Positions 43,825 through 54,313 of a stretch of 64,000 nucleotides of DNA are shown here, piece by piece (the first letter of the stretch is position 1; each line of letters starts with the position of its first letter). The position numbers were made by a program, and so were the translations under genes. Origin of the DNA: Paraburkholderia saeva (lineage in GTDB: Bacteria; Pseudomonadota; Gammaproteobacteria; Burkholderiales; Burkholderiaceae); the NCBI RefSeq assembly GCF_907164555.1, contig NZ_CAJQZC010000007.1, positions 186,001 through 250,000 of the forward strand, given 5' to 3'. The notes below the pieces were generated by a model that saw nothing but the letters and a program-made list of their open reading frames with translations, was not told the DNA's origin and made no database searches.

Positions 43825-44178
43825 ATGACTGTGCTGCTGACCTGGCTTGTTAATGCGCTTGCCCTGCTGATCATCACGTATCTGGTGCCGTCGATTCACA
43901 TCCGCAGTTTCGGCACTGCACTGATCGTCGCGCTGGTACTCGGGCTCATCAACGCCGTGTTGCGGCCAGTGCTGATCCTGCTCACGCTGCCTGTCACGAT
44001 TCTCACGCTCGGGCTCTTCATTCTGGTGGTCAATGCGCTGTGCTTCTGGCTGTGCGCTTCGCTTCTGAAGGGCTTCGAAGTGTCGGGTTTCTGGTCGGCG
44101 TTCTTCGGCTCGATCCTGTACAGCATCGTTTCGTGGCTGCTGTCCGCGCTCATTTTCGGCAATCGCAGCTTCGGCTGA
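43825..44178 (+). CDS. Small membrane protein, phage-holin 4_2 / YvlD family
   Basis: 117-residue inner-membrane protein with four transmembrane helices covering almost the whole length. The motif LVNALALLIITYLVPSI and the helix breaks ALVLGLINAVLRPVLILLTLPVTILTLGLF are typical of the YvlD-like family. Despite the holin name, these chromosomal proteins are not lysis proteins. It is set between ahcY and metF, an arrangement I associate with Burkholderiaceae. Function unknown. Confidence 0.85.
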   Translation: MTVLLTWLVNALALLIITYLVPSIHIRSFGTALIVALVLGLINAVLRPVLILLTLPVTILTLGLFILVVNALCFWLCASLLKGFEVSGFWSAFFGSILYSIVSWLLSALIFGNRSFG

Positions 44179-44225
44179 CGCGTCGCCGCACTGCTCGCGC
44201 CCGCAAGGGCGAGGCATGGTGAATC

Positions 44226-45059
44226 ATGAACCCGATCGAACTCTCATTCGAATTCTTCCCGCCTAAAACGCAGGAAGGCGTCGACAAGCTGCGCGCCACG
44301 CGCGCAGAACTCGCGCCGCTCAAGCCCAAGTTCGTGTCCTGCACGTTCGGCGCGGGCGGCTCGACGCAGCAAGGCACGCTCGATACCGTGCTCGATATTG
44401 CGAAGGACGGCATCGAAGCCGCGCCGCATCTGTCGTGCGTCGGGTCGTCGAAAGAAAGCCTGCGCGCGATACTCAATGAATACCGCTCGCACGGCATCCG
44501 TCACATCGTCGCGCTGCGCGGCGACCTGCCTTCGGGCATGGGCTCAGTCGGCGAACTGCGTTACGCGTCGGAGCTGGTCGCGTTCATTCGCGCTGAAACC
44601 GGCGACTGGTTCAATATCGAAGTCGCGGCTTACCCGGAATATCACCCGCAGTCGCGCTCGCCCAGCGCCGATCTGGAAAACTTCGCGCGCAAGGTGAAAG
44701 CCGGCGCGAACTCCGCGATCACGCAGTATTTCTTCAATGCGGACGCGTACTTCCGTTTTGTCGACGATGCGAGGAAGCTCGGCGTCGATGTGCCGATCGT
44801 GCCGGGCATCATGCCGATCACGAACTTCTCGCAGCTGATGCGCTTCTCCGACATGTGCGGCGCCGAAGTGCCGCGTTGGGTTGCACGCCGCCTCGAGAGC
44901 TTCGGCGACGATCTCGAATCGATCCGGGCGTTCGGACTCGATGTGGTGACCGGCCTGTGCCAGCGGCTCGTCGACGCGAAAGTGCCGGGCCTGCACTTCT
45001 ACACACTGAACGGTGCTGTGGCGACCCGAACCATCTGTGAGCGTCTCGGCGCACAATAG
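44226..45059 (+). CDS. metF: 5,10-methylenetetrahydrofolate reductase
   Basis: FAD enzyme that makes 5-methyl-THF for methionine synthesis. 277 residues forming one TIM barrel. The N-terminal motif IELSFEFFPPKT carries the catalytic Glu, followed by FVSCTFGAGGST, HIVALRGDLP, and the C-terminal GLHFYTLN. The length fits the short bacterial MetF. It supplies methyl groups for the methyl cycle, of which ahcY upstream removes the by-product. Confidence 0.97.
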   Translation: MNPIELSFEFFPPKTQEGVDKLRATRAELAPLKPKFVSCTFGAGGSTQQGTLDTVLDIAKDGIEAAPHLSCVGSSKESLRAILNEYRSHGIRHIVALRGDLPSGMGSVGELRYASELVAFIRAETGDWFNIEVAAYPEYHPQSRSPSADLENFARKVKAGANSAITQYFFNADAYFRFVDDARKLGVDVPIVPGIMPITNFSQLMRFSDMCGAEVPRWVARRLESFGDDLESIRAFGLDVVTGLCQRLVDAKVPGLHFYTLNGAVATRTICERLGAQ

Positions 45060-45395
45060 CCGGATCGCCGCGGCGCGCATACGTGCACCGCGGCGACCCT
45101 GACATGATGCAAACGCGCCTTCGGGTTTAAGATCAACCCCATTGATCCCATCACCCGGATGTCCCTGCGTGTTTCCGCGGTTGGCTGCACAAGCGGGCAG
45201 AAATAGAACAATAGCGGACGATATTTCTGAAATATTCCTGTAAGCCACGCGCCGCCCGCCTGCCGCATTGCAGCAACGCACGTCAAGTGTGTTTCCGATC
45301 GTGAACGCAGGGAATTTCCTCCGCTTGTTCGGGTTAGCAAAGGTCAGTAATATCGCGCTACGCCGGCGCAAGCCGGTTCCGAACCTGGAGGAAAC
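45060..45395. other. Intergenic region metF-dppA
   Basis: 336 bases. A perfect 9-bp stem TCGCCGCGG/CCGCGGCGA at 45065-45096, without a T-run, follows metF. A 15-bp palindrome is at 45221-45235. The dppA ribosome site (GGAGG) is at 45388-45392. No gene is seen. Confidence 0.6.
45221..45235. promoter_or_regulatory. Palindrome upstream of dppA
   Basis: ATATTTC-T-GAAATAT is a perfect inverted repeat in an AT-rich patch of a GC-rich region, 160 bases before dppA. Candidate operator; the binding protein is unknown. Confidence 0.45.
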
Positions 45396-47027
45396 ATGAA
45401 GCAAAACAATCTGTTGCGCGTCGCGCGTATGACCACGCTCGTCGCTGCTGCAGCGGCGTCGATGGTGGCGGCCAATGTTGCTGGCGCTGCCGAGATTCCG
45501 AACAAGACGCTCGTTTACTGCTCAGAAGGCAGTCCTGCGGGCTTCGACCCGGCCCAGTACACCACGGGCGTCGATTTCACTGCGAACACGTTCACTGTTT
45601 ACAACCGTCTCGTCGAATTCGAACGGGGCGGCACGAAAGTGGAACCTGGCCTCGCTGAAAAGTGGGATGTTTCGGCTGACGGCAAGACCTACACGTTCCA
45701 CCTGCGTCATGGCGTGAAGTTCCAGACCACGTCGTACTTCAAGCCGACGCGCGAATTCAACGCGGACGACGTCGTGTTCACGTTCCAGCGCATGCTGGAT
45801 ACGAACCAGCCGTTCCGCAAGGCGTACCCGGTCCAGTTCCCGTACTTCACGGACATGGGCCTCGACAAGCTGATCGACAAGGTCGAAAAGGTCGACCCGT
45901 ACACCGTCAAGTTCACGCTGAAGGAAGTCAACGCGCCGTTCATCCAGAATCTGGCGATGGAATACGCGTCGATCCTGTCGGGTGAATACGCCGATGCGCT
46001 GCTGAAGGACGGCAAGGCCGCCGACATCAACCAGAAGCCGGTTGGCACGGGCCCGTTCATCTTCCGCAGCTATACGAAAGACGCGACGATCCGTTTCGAC
46101 GGCAATCCGGATTACTGGAAGCCGAACGCGGTCAAGATCTCGAAGCTGATCTTCTCGATCACGCCGGACGCCGGCGTGCGCGTGCAGAAGCTGAAGCGCG
46201 ACGAATGCCAGGTGATGAGCTACCCGCGTCCGGCCGACATCGCGCCGCTGAAGGCGGAAGCGAACATCGCGATGCCGTCGCAGGCAGGCTTTAACCTCGG
46301 CTACCTCGCGTACAACGTGACCCACAAGCCGGTCGACAAGGTCGAAGTGCGTCAGGCACTCGACATGGCGATCAACAAGAAGGCGATCGTCGAATCCGTG
46401 TACCAGGGCGCAGGCCAGTCGGCAACGAACCCGATGCCGCCGACGCAATGGTCGTACGACAAGAACCTGAAGTCGCAGACGTACGATACGGAGAAGGCGA
46501 AGGCGCTGCTCGCGAAGGCCGGCTACCCGAACGGCTTCGACATCACGCTGTGGGCTATGCCGGTGCAACGTCCGTACAACCCGAACGGCAAGCTGATGGC
46601 CGAAATGATCCAGGCTGACTGGGCGAAGATCGGCGTGAAGGCGAAGATCGTCACGTACGAATGGGGTGAGTACATCAAGCGCGCCCACGCAGGCGAAGAC
46701 GACACGATGCTGATTGGCTGGACCGGCGACAACGGCGATCCAGACAACTGGCTCGGCACGCTGCTCGGTTGCGATGCGGTGAACGGCAACAACTTCTCGA
46801 AGTGGTGCGACAAGCCGTTCGACAGCCTGGTGCAGAAGGGTCGCGAAACGTCGGATATCGCGGCACGGACGAAGGCGTACATGGACGCGCAGCAGATTTT
46901 CGCGCAGCAGCTGCCGTTCTCGCCGATCGCTCACTCGACGGTGTATCAACCGGTCAGCAAGAAGGTTGAAGACATGCGCATCGAGCCGCTGGGTTATGCC
47001 CGCTTCGACGGCGTTAGCGTGAAGTAA
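45396..47027 (+). CDS. dppA: Dipeptide ABC transporter substrate-binding protein
   Basis: Periplasmic binding protein of the DppA/OppA class (SBP_bac_5), 543 residues. The signal peptide is cleaved near GAA before EIPNKTLVYC. Family motifs include NRLVEFERGGTKVEPGLAEKWDVSADGKTYTF and FNADDVVFTFQRML. The closeness to E. coli DppA (KTLVYCSEGSPAGFDPAQYT) supports dipeptides as ligand. A terminator separates it from dppB, which probably gives excess binding protein over membrane components. Confidence 0.95.
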   Translation: MKQNNLLRVARMTTLVAAAAASMVAANVAGAAEIPNKTLVYCSEGSPAGFDPAQYTTGVDFTANTFTVYNRLVEFERGGTKVEPGLAEKWDVSADGKTYTFHLRHGVKFQTTSYFKPTREFNADDVVFTFQRMLDTNQPFRKAYPVQFPYFTDMGLDKLIDKVEKVDPYTVKFTLKEVNAPFIQNLAMEYASILSGEYADALLKDGKAADINQKPVGTGPFIFRSYTKDATIRFDGNPDYWKPNAVKISKLIFSITPDAGVRVQKLKRDECQVMSYPRPADIAPLKAEANIAMPSQAGFNLGYLAYNVTHKPVDKVEVRQALDMAINKKAIVESVYQGAGQSATNPMPPTQWSYDKNLKSQTYDTEKAKALLAKAGYPNGFDITLWAMPVQRPYNPNGKLMAEMIQADWAKIGVKAKIVTYEWGEYIKRAHAGEDDTMLIGWTGDNGDPDNWLGTLLGCDAVNGNNFSKWCDKPFDSLVQKGRETSDIAARTKAYMDAQQIFAQQLPFSPIAHSTVYQPVSKKVEDMRIEPLGYARFDGVSVK

Positions 47028-47086
47028 GACTGGCGTACCAGGTTTTCCACACGTTCCATAAAAACAGGAAAACTGGTCGAAAATAT

Positions 47087-47131
47087 ACCGGCGACCGGGG
47101 CCACGAGCCCTCGTCGCCGGTTGCATTTTTT
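47087..47131 (+). terminator. Intrinsic terminator between dppA and dppB
   Basis: ACCGGCGAC (47087-47095) pairs with GTCGCCGGT (47113-47121), followed by TGCATTTTTT. An upstream bulged hairpin (ACCAGGTTTTCC with GGAAAACTGGT, 47037-47078) may protect the dppA mRNA end. Partial read-through would feed dppBCDF. Confidence 0.8.
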
Positions 47132-47166
47132 CTGTTCATCAAGCACCAAGCATATAGGGACGAACC

Positions 47167-48177
47167 ATGTTCCGATTCGTTTTGCGCCGCATCGGCATGG
47201 TGATACCGACGTTCATCGGCATCACCATTCTGGCGTTTGCGCTGATTCACCTGATCCCCGGCGACCCGATCGAAGTCATGATGGGCGAACGCGGGGTCGA
47301 TCCAGCGATGCACGCTGCCGCGATGCATCGCCTCGGGCTCGACGAGTCTCTTCCCATGCAGTACGTCCATTACGTTGGGCGCGCATTGCATGGCGACCTC
47401 GGCATGTCGATCATCACCAACACGAGCGTGATGGATGAATTCCTCGCGCGCTTTCCGGCCACGGTCGAACTGTCGATCTGCGCGATGTTTTTTGCGCTGA
47501 TCGTGGGTCTGCCCGCTGGCGTGTTCGCCGCGCTCAGACGCGGCACGGTGGTCGATCACGGCGTGATGGGCACGGCGCTCACGGGTTACTCGATGCCAAT
47601 CTTCTGGTGGGGGTTGATTCTCATCATGGTGTTCTCGGCCGATCTTCAATGGACGCCGGTTGCCGGCCGCATCGCCGTGGAATACGACATTCCGCGCGTG
47701 ACGGGTTTCCTCCTGATCGACTCGCTGCTCTCGACTGACGAAGGCGCGTTCCGCTCGGCGGTGAGCCATCTGATCCTGCCTTCGATCGTGCTCGGCACGA
47801 TTCCGCTGGCGGTGATCGCGCGCATGACGCGCTCGTCGATGCTCGAAGTGCTACGCGAGGACTACATCCGTACCGCCCGCGCGAAGGGTCTGGCGCCGGC
47901 GCGGGTGATCGTCGTGCATGCGCTGCGTAACGCGCTGATTCCCGTGGTGACCGTGATTGGTCTGCAGGTCGGCACGTTGCTCGCGGGCGCGGTGCTGACC
48001 GAGACGCTGTTCTCGTGGCCGGGCATCGGCAAATGGCTCATCGATGCGATCAGCCGGCGCGACTATCCCGTCGTGCAGGGCGGCATCCTGATGATTGCCA
48101 CGTTAGTGATCTTCGTGAATCTGATCGTCGATCTGTTGTACGGCGTGCTGAATCCACGCATTCGCCATACGAGGTAA
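47167..48177 (+). CDS. dppB: Dipeptide ABC transporter permease DppB
   Basis: Inner-membrane permease of 336 residues with six transmembrane helices. The N-terminus FRFVLRRIGMVIPTFIGITILAFALIHLIPGDP is typical of DppB/OppB. The EAA loop that contacts the ATPases is DYIRTARAKGLAPARVIVVHALRNAL. It starts the dppB-C-D-F group; dppC follows after 10 bases. Confidence 0.96.
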   Translation: MFRFVLRRIGMVIPTFIGITILAFALIHLIPGDPIEVMMGERGVDPAMHAAAMHRLGLDESLPMQYVHYVGRALHGDLGMSIITNTSVMDEFLARFPATVELSICAMFFALIVGLPAGVFAALRRGTVVDHGVMGTALTGYSMPIFWWGLILIMVFSADLQWTPVAGRIAVEYDIPRVTGFLLIDSLLSTDEGAFRSAVSHLILPSIVLGTIPLAVIARMTRSSMLEVLREDYIRTARAKGLAPARVIVVHALRNALIPVVTVIGLQVGTLLAGAVLTETLFSWPGIGKWLIDAISRRDYPVVQGGILMIATLVIFVNLIVDLLYGVLNPRIRHTR

Positions 48178-48187
48178 TAGAAAAGCT

Positions 48188-49105
48188 ATGGCAGACATCC
48201 AAAACACCGTCCCCACGGCGGTCACTCCCCCGAGCGGCCGCGCGCTGGCCGCCCGTGAATTCTGGGCCAACTTCTCGCGCAATCGTGGCGCGGTCGTGGC
48301 AGGCATCATCGTGCTGACGCTGATCTTCATCGCGATCTTCGCGCCGTTGATCTCGCCGCACAGCCCGATCGAGCAGTACCGCGACTTCGTGAAGATTCCG
48401 CCGGCATGGCTTCAGGGTGGCAACTGGAAGTTCATCCTCGGTACCGACGAAGCCGGTCGCGATATTCTTTCGCGCCTGATGTACGGCGCGCGGCTGTCGT
48501 TCTGGATCGGCTTCGTTTCGGTGGTGCTGGCGCTGATTCCGGGCATCGTGCTCGGGCTCGTCGCCGCGTTCTTCGACAAGTGGGCCGATACGCCGATCAT
48601 GCGCATCATGGACGTGCTGCTCGCGCTGCCGTCGCTGCTGCTGGCTGTGGCGGTGGTCGCGATCATCGGCCCGGGTCTCATCAATACGATGCTTGCGATC
48701 GCGATCGTCGCGCTGCCCGGTTATGTGCGTCTGACGCGCGCGTCGGCGCAGGGCGAGTTGCAGAAGGAATACGTGACGGCTTCGCGCGTCGCGGGTGCGG
48801 GCACGCTGCGGCTGATGTTCTCGCAGGTGCTGCCGAACTGCACCGCGCCGCTGATCGTGCAGGCGACGCTCGGCTTTTCGTCGGCGATTCTCGATGCCGC
48901 CGCGCTCGGTTTTCTCGGCCTCGGCGTGCAACCGCCTTCGGCGGAGTGGGGCGCGATGCTCGCTTCGGCGCGCGACTATATCGACAGCGCCTGGTGGATC
49001 GTCACGATGCCGGGCCTTTCCATCCTGATTTCGGTGCTCGCCATCAACCTGCTCGGCGACGGGCTGCGCGATGCGCTCGATCCCAAACTGAAACGGATGG
49101 CCTGA
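48188..49105 (+). CDS. dppC: Dipeptide ABC transporter permease DppC
   Basis: Second permease, 305 residues. It has the OppC-type cytoplasmic N-terminus, then a first helix (GAVVAGIIVLTLIFIAIFAPLI), GTDEAGRDILSRLMYGARLS, and the EAA loop EYVTASRVAGAGTLRLMFSQVLPN. dppD starts within 2 bases of its stop, indicating tight coupling. Confidence 0.96.
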   Translation: MADIQNTVPTAVTPPSGRALAAREFWANFSRNRGAVVAGIIVLTLIFIAIFAPLISPHSPIEQYRDFVKIPPAWLQGGNWKFILGTDEAGRDILSRLMYGARLSFWIGFVSVVLALIPGIVLGLVAAFFDKWADTPIMRIMDVLLALPSLLLAVAVVAIIGPGLINTMLAIAIVALPGYVRLTRASAQGELQKEYVTASRVAGAGTLRLMFSQVLPNCTAPLIVQATLGFSSAILDAAALGFLGLGVQPPSAEWGAMLASARDYIDSAWWIVTMPGLSILISVLAINLLGDGLRDALDPKLKRMA

Positions 49106-49106
49106 C

Positions 49107-50107
49107 ATGAGTAATCTTCTAACCATCCGCAACCTCGCGGTGAACTTCAGCGGCGCGCCCGCTGTCGATCGTATCAATCTGGACGTGAAGCCTGGCGAAG
49201 TGGTTGGTGTGGTCGGTGAATCCGGTTCGGGCAAAAGCGTGACGATGATGGCGCTGATGGGCCTCATCGACGCGCCAGGCAAGGTCACCGCCGACGAAGT
49301 CACGTTCGACGGCAAGGACCTGTTGAAGGCATCGGCGAGCGCACGCCGGAAGATCATCGGCAAGGACATCGCGATGGTCTTTCAGGATGCGCTGACGAGC
49401 CTGAACCCGAGCTACACCGTCGGCTACCAGATCAAGGAAGTGCTGAAGCTGCACGAAGGCCTGCGCGGCGACGCGTTGCATAAGCGCGCGCTGGAACTGC
49501 TCGACCAGGTCGGCATTCCGGACGCGAAGAACCGCATCACGTCGTTTCCGCACCAGATGTCGGGCGGCATGAACCAGCGCGTGATGATCGCGATGGCGGT
49601 GGCGTGCAACCCGAAGCTGCTGATCGCCGACGAGCCGACCACCGCGCTCGACGTCACGATCCAGGCGCAGATCATGGAACTGCTCGTGAAGCTGCAAAAG
49701 GAACGCGGCATGGCGCTCGTGCTGATTTCGCACGATCTTGCCGTGGTGTCGGAAGTCGCGCAGCGCGTGGCCGTGATGTACGCCGGCGAGATCATCGAGA
49801 CCAACAAGGTGCCCGATATTTTCGCCGCGCCGCATCATCCGTACACGGAGGCATTGCTGGCGGCGATTCCCGAGCACAACGTGGGCGCAGTGCGGCTCGC
49901 CGCCTTGCCCGGCATGGTGCCGGGCAAGGACGACCGGCCGCGCGGGTGCCTGTTCGCACCGCGCTGCAAGTATGTGGTCGACGATTGCATGAAGGCGCGT
50001 CCGGCGCTCGCGCCGCTGCCGTCGCACGGCGAAGCGGCGCAGGTCCGCTGCATCAAGCCGCTGAACCTGACTGGCGACGCCAACATTCACACTCGCGGAG
50101 GCGCACG

Positions 50108-50111
<4 letters not shown>
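49107..50111 (+). CDS. dppD: Dipeptide ABC transporter ATPase DppD
   Basis: ABC ATPase of 334 residues. Walker A GESGSGKS is at 37-44, the signature MSGGMNQRVMIAMAV in the middle, and Walker B LLIADEPTTALD. The C-terminal oligopeptide-transporter domain has the Cys-rich iron-sulfur-type motif (CLFAPRCKY, DDC, then C near the end) common to DppD/OppD. It overlaps dppF by ATGA. Confidence 0.96.
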
Positions 50112-51125
<1,014 letters not shown>

Positions 51126-51133
<8 letters not shown>

Positions 51134-52241
51134 TCCGTTGGCGGCGCGTGGTGCTGCGCGCCGCCTGCGTGAGGGCGGCCTCTGCGCCGCCTTCGCGCTT
51201 TGTGCTGCGCTTTTGAGCGTGTGTGCCGCGATCACCTCGCCGGTAGCGTACGCCGCGGGCGCATCGGCGAATACGCCGGTGCAGTCCGGGCGTCCCGTTC
51301 CCGTTCCAGCACCGCCCGTTCCCCCTCCGGCGCCGCCGCGCGCCACCCTGCCTGGTTTCAACCCGCCGCCGTCGAGCAATTCCACGAGTGGCGCGGTGCG
51401 CGTGCAGCCCGCGCGCATGCCGTTCTATGTCGCGACGCGTGGCACCACGACGATCTACCTGCTCGGCACGCTGCATGTCGGCGACCCCGCCGACTATCCG
51501 CCGGATCAACCGTTTCGCAAGCCGATCCTGGCCGCGCTCGCCGCCTCGCCGACGCTCGCGCTCGAACTGTCGCCCGACGATCTGCTCGTATCGCAGGACG
51601 ACGTCTCGAAGTACGGCGTGTGTTCGCGCGAATGTCTGCCGCGCCTCTTGCCCGATTCGCTGTGGCGCAGGCTCGCGATGCGTCTTCGCAGCAATCCGGC
51701 CGCGCTCGAAGAAATCAAGAAGATGCGTCCGTGGCTCGCGGCGCTGCTCGTCGAAACCTACGATTCGCTGAGCGCCGGCCTGCAGACCGAATATGGCACC
51801 GAGGCGCAGTTGCAGAACGTCTATCTGAAGACGCGTGGCAAGCTTGTCGGGCTGGAAACGCTGTCGGAGCAGATGCGCGCGTTTACCGGGCTTTCCCTCG
51901 CGCAGCAGCGCGAAATGCTGGCGCAGGATCTCGTGCAGACGCCCGAAGAAAACGTCGCCGATGTGCGGACGTTGCACCGGCTCTGGCGCGTCGGCGACGC
52001 GGACGCGATCGCCGCGTGGGATACCGCGAAGTCCGAGAAGCTGGCACGCGACCCGCGCCTGTCGGCTTCGATCGACAACAAGATCGTCTACGACCGTAAC
52101 CGGCGCTTCGTCGCGCGGATGGTGGCGATTGCCGCGCCGAACAAGCCGGTGTTCGTCGCGATCGGCGCGCTGCATCTGGGTGGCCCCAAAGGCGTGCTTG
52201 CATTGCTGCGCCAGCGCGGATTTATCGTCGACGCAAACTGA
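51126..52241 (+). CDS. TraB/GumN family protein
   Basis: 371 residues with an N-terminal hydrophobic leader (about 17-44) and a Pro-rich linker (about 52-85), so probably exported or membrane-anchored. The TraB/GumN domain has its two GxxH motifs, GTLH at 114-117 (YLLGTLHVGD) and GALH near 350 (AIGALHLGG). A conserved Glu is in ALELS. These residues resemble the metal site of Tiki/TraB proteases. Its start lies inside the dppF 3' end, so it is probably co-translated with the transporter; a peptide-related role is a guess. Confidence 0.88.
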
Positions 52242-52253
52242 GCGTCAACCGAA

Positions 52254-52312
52254 GCCCGGGGCGCCTGCCCGCTGCGTCAAACGTGACGCAGCGAACAGGC
52301 GCGAATCCGGGC
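52254..52312. terminator. Nested hairpin between convergent TraB/GumN and DUF979 genes
   Basis: Three nested stems: GCCCGG/CCGGGC (52254-52259, 52307-52312), GCGCCTG/CAGGCGC (52261-52267, 52296-52302) and GCTGCGTCA/TGACGCAGC (52271-52279, 52284-52292). There is no T-run, so it is probably a shared 3'-end structure. Confidence 0.65.
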
Positions 52313-52313
52313 C

Positions 52314-53267
52314 TTAAAGAAACATCAGGAAGTTCAGCAGGAAGATGTTCAGGACGAGCAGCGTCAACGCGGTCGGCACCTGCACCTTGATCACCGCATT
52401 CTTGTCCGGCAGTTCCAGCAGCGCCGCCGGCACCATGTTGAAGTTCGCCGCCATCGGCGTCATCAGCGTGCCGCAGTAGCCGGAGAACATGCCGATCGCC
52501 ACCATCACAGCCGGATTGCCGTGGAACACGCCGACCAGAATCGGCACGCCCACGCCGCCCGTCATGACCGGGAACGCGGCGAAGCCGTTACCCATCACCA
52601 TCGTGAAGAGCGCCATGCCGATGCAGTACACGGCCACCGCGACGAGCCGGTAGTCGAGGTTCACGTACGCGATCGTCAGATGCGCGACGGCCTTGCCGAC
52701 GCCCGCGTCCGAGAACACGAGGCCCAGCATGCCAAGCATCTGCGGCAGGACCGCGGCCCACGAAAGCGCGTCGACGAGGCGGCGCGTTTCTTTCATCGAC
52801 TGCCCGACGGTGTCGCGCGTCATCACACACGCGACGGCGAGCGCGACCACGCAGCCGATGCCAAAGCCGATCAGCGTGACGTTCTTCAGTTCGACGAGCG
52901 GCATGCCGCCGACGACGAAATATTTCGCCGTGAGCGTCACGATCACGGTGACGACGGGAATCGTCAGCGCCGGAATGAAAAGCTTGTTGCCGAGGCGTCG
53001 CGCGCTGGCAAGCCGCGTTTCTTCCGACAGCACTTTCGGCTTCGCCGCGGTAACGCCGCCGAAACCCGCGATCAGCGCCATCACGATCACCAGCACGCCG
53101 ACCACTTCAGGCGGCAACCGGTCGCCGACGAGGAAGATCAGCGCATAGAGGATCCAGAACCCGCCCGCGAGAAAACGGCGCGGATGCTCGCGGTCCGACA
53201 TGATCATGCCGCCGACCACCAGCAGCACGATGCCGAGCAGCCAGAACAGATAGTTGATGGTGATCAT
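52314..53267 (-). CDS. DUF979 membrane protein (probable 5-oxoproline transporter subunit)
   Basis: 317-residue inner-membrane protein with about eight to ten transmembrane helices, starting MITINYLFWLLGIVLLVVGGMIM. Signature regions are MGNGFAAFPVMTGGVGVPIL and FSGYCGTLMTPMAANFNMVPAALLEL. The start at 53267 overlaps the DUF969 stop by ATGA; longer upstream frames run antisense and are rejected. DUF969/DUF979 pairs are known to occur next to 5-oxoproline and pyroglutamyl-peptide genes, and here they follow pxpBCA, so uptake of 5-oxoproline is the likely role. Confidence 0.88.
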   Translation of the reverse strand: MITINYLFWLLGIVLLVVGGMIMSDREHPRRFLAGGFWILYALIFLVGDRLPPEVVGVLVIVMALIAGFGGVTAAKPKVLSEETRLASARRLGNKLFIPALTIPVVTVIVTLTAKYFVVGGMPLVELKNVTLIGFGIGCVVALAVACVMTRDTVGQSMKETRRLVDALSWAAVLPQMLGMLGLVFSDAGVGKAVAHLTIAYVNLDYRLVAVAVYCIGMALFTMVMGNGFAAFPVMTGGVGVPILVGVFHGNPAVMVAIGMFSGYCGTLMTPMAANFNMVPAALLELPDKNAVIKVQVPTALTLLVLNIFLLNFLMFL

Positions 53268-54022
53268 GCGCGGTCTCCCGAAGCCGTCTGCGATTGCGAC
53301 TGCGACTGCGATTGCGACGCGCCCGCCGGCGCGCTGCCGCGCAGTTCGCGCTCGAGCCTGCGATCGAGCAGCCACAGCCGGAACCCGTGCACGATGAACG
53401 CGCAGATCGCAGTCGGAATACCCCACACCGCCACATGCATCGGCTCGACGACGATGCCCGCTTCCTTCAGGAAGGTGACCATCAGCACGATCGCGCCGAA
53501 CGCGACGAAGATGTCTTCGCCGAAGAAGAGCCCGACGTTGTCTGTCGCCGCCGAATACGCGCGCAGTCGATAGCGGATGGCATCGCTCAGCTTGCCGAAG
53601 CGGGTTTCCGTCGCACCTTCGGCCATCGGCGCGAGAAGCGGACGCACCATCTGCGGATGGCCGCCAAGGCCGGTCAGGCCGACGGCGGCGGTCAGCTCGC
53701 GCACCAGCAGATAAACGATCAGCAGACGCCCGGCGGTCGCGGCCTTGATGCCGCCGATCCAGATCTGCGCGCGTTCACGCAGGCCGTGGCGCTCGAGCAG
53801 CCCGATCACCGCGAGCGGCAGCAGGATGATGAGCGGAATGTTGCGGGTCTTGATGAAACCGGTGCCGATGGCCGCGAGGATTTTCTCGGGCGGAAAGTGC
53901 GCGGCGAGCCCCGTGGCGATCGCGGCGGCCGCCACGATCAGCATCGGATTGAAGCGCAACACAAACCCGATGATGATGACGGCCACGCCAATGAGCGGCC
54001 ATAAACTGACTGATGTCTGCAT
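53264..54022 (-). CDS. DUF969 membrane protein (probable 5-oxoproline transporter subunit)
   Basis: 252-residue inner-membrane protein with several helices: LWPLIGVAVIIIGFVLRFNPMLIVAAAAIATGLAAHF and IPLIILLPLAVIGLLERHGL. The conserved segment GGHPQMVRPLLAPMAEGATE is present. The start at 54022 has a GGAG site; upstream extension is unlikely. The C-terminus carries a Ser-Gln repeat (SQSQSQSQSQ). It is coupled to DUF979 by a 4-base overlap and lies about 290 bases after pxpA, beyond a terminator-like hairpin. Confidence 0.88.
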   Translation of the reverse strand: MQTSVSLWPLIGVAVIIIGFVLRFNPMLIVAAAAIATGLAAHFPPEKILAAIGTGFIKTRNIPLIILLPLAVIGLLERHGLRERAQIWIGGIKAATAGRLLIVYLLVRELTAAVGLTGLGGHPQMVRPLLAPMAEGATETRFGKLSDAIRYRLRAYSAATDNVGLFFGEDIFVAFGAIVLMVTFLKEAGIVVEPMHVAVWGIPTAICAFIVHGFRLWLLDRRLERELRGSAPAGASQSQSQSQSQTASGDRA

Positions 54023-54245
54023 CTGGATCTCCAAACTGGGTTCGTTGTGTATGAATGAACCCGGATGCCGCGGTTGGCGGCTCATATCGGGCGGCGTGCG
54101 GGCGTGCCGTGCGCCGTCCTGCCCTGCGCGGCTCTTCGTGGCCGCGTCGACTGTGTCGTTGTTGCAGGTGTTACGGTGATGCGGGTAGTGCGTTTGCAAC
54201 GTGTGCTGCGGCTGAGGCGACTGCTGTTTCAACGGTATCTGGCAA

Positions 54246-54268
54246 ACGCCCCGCGAAGGGCGGGGCGT
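54246..54268 (-). terminator. Terminator-like hairpin after pxpA
   Basis: ACGCCCCGC (54246-54254) with GCGGGGCGT (54260-54268), a 9-bp stem and 5-base loop. TTTGCC follows on the minus strand, so termination is probably partial. Confidence 0.55.
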
Positions 54269-54313
54269 CGTTGTGTTTCGTTTGCTGTCGGTGGGACCGG
54301 CGCGCGCAGTGGA

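Noticed and set aside
43825..44178. Prophage holin
   Set aside because: The family name includes holin, but the gene is single, sits in the ahcY-metF cluster and there are no other phage genes.
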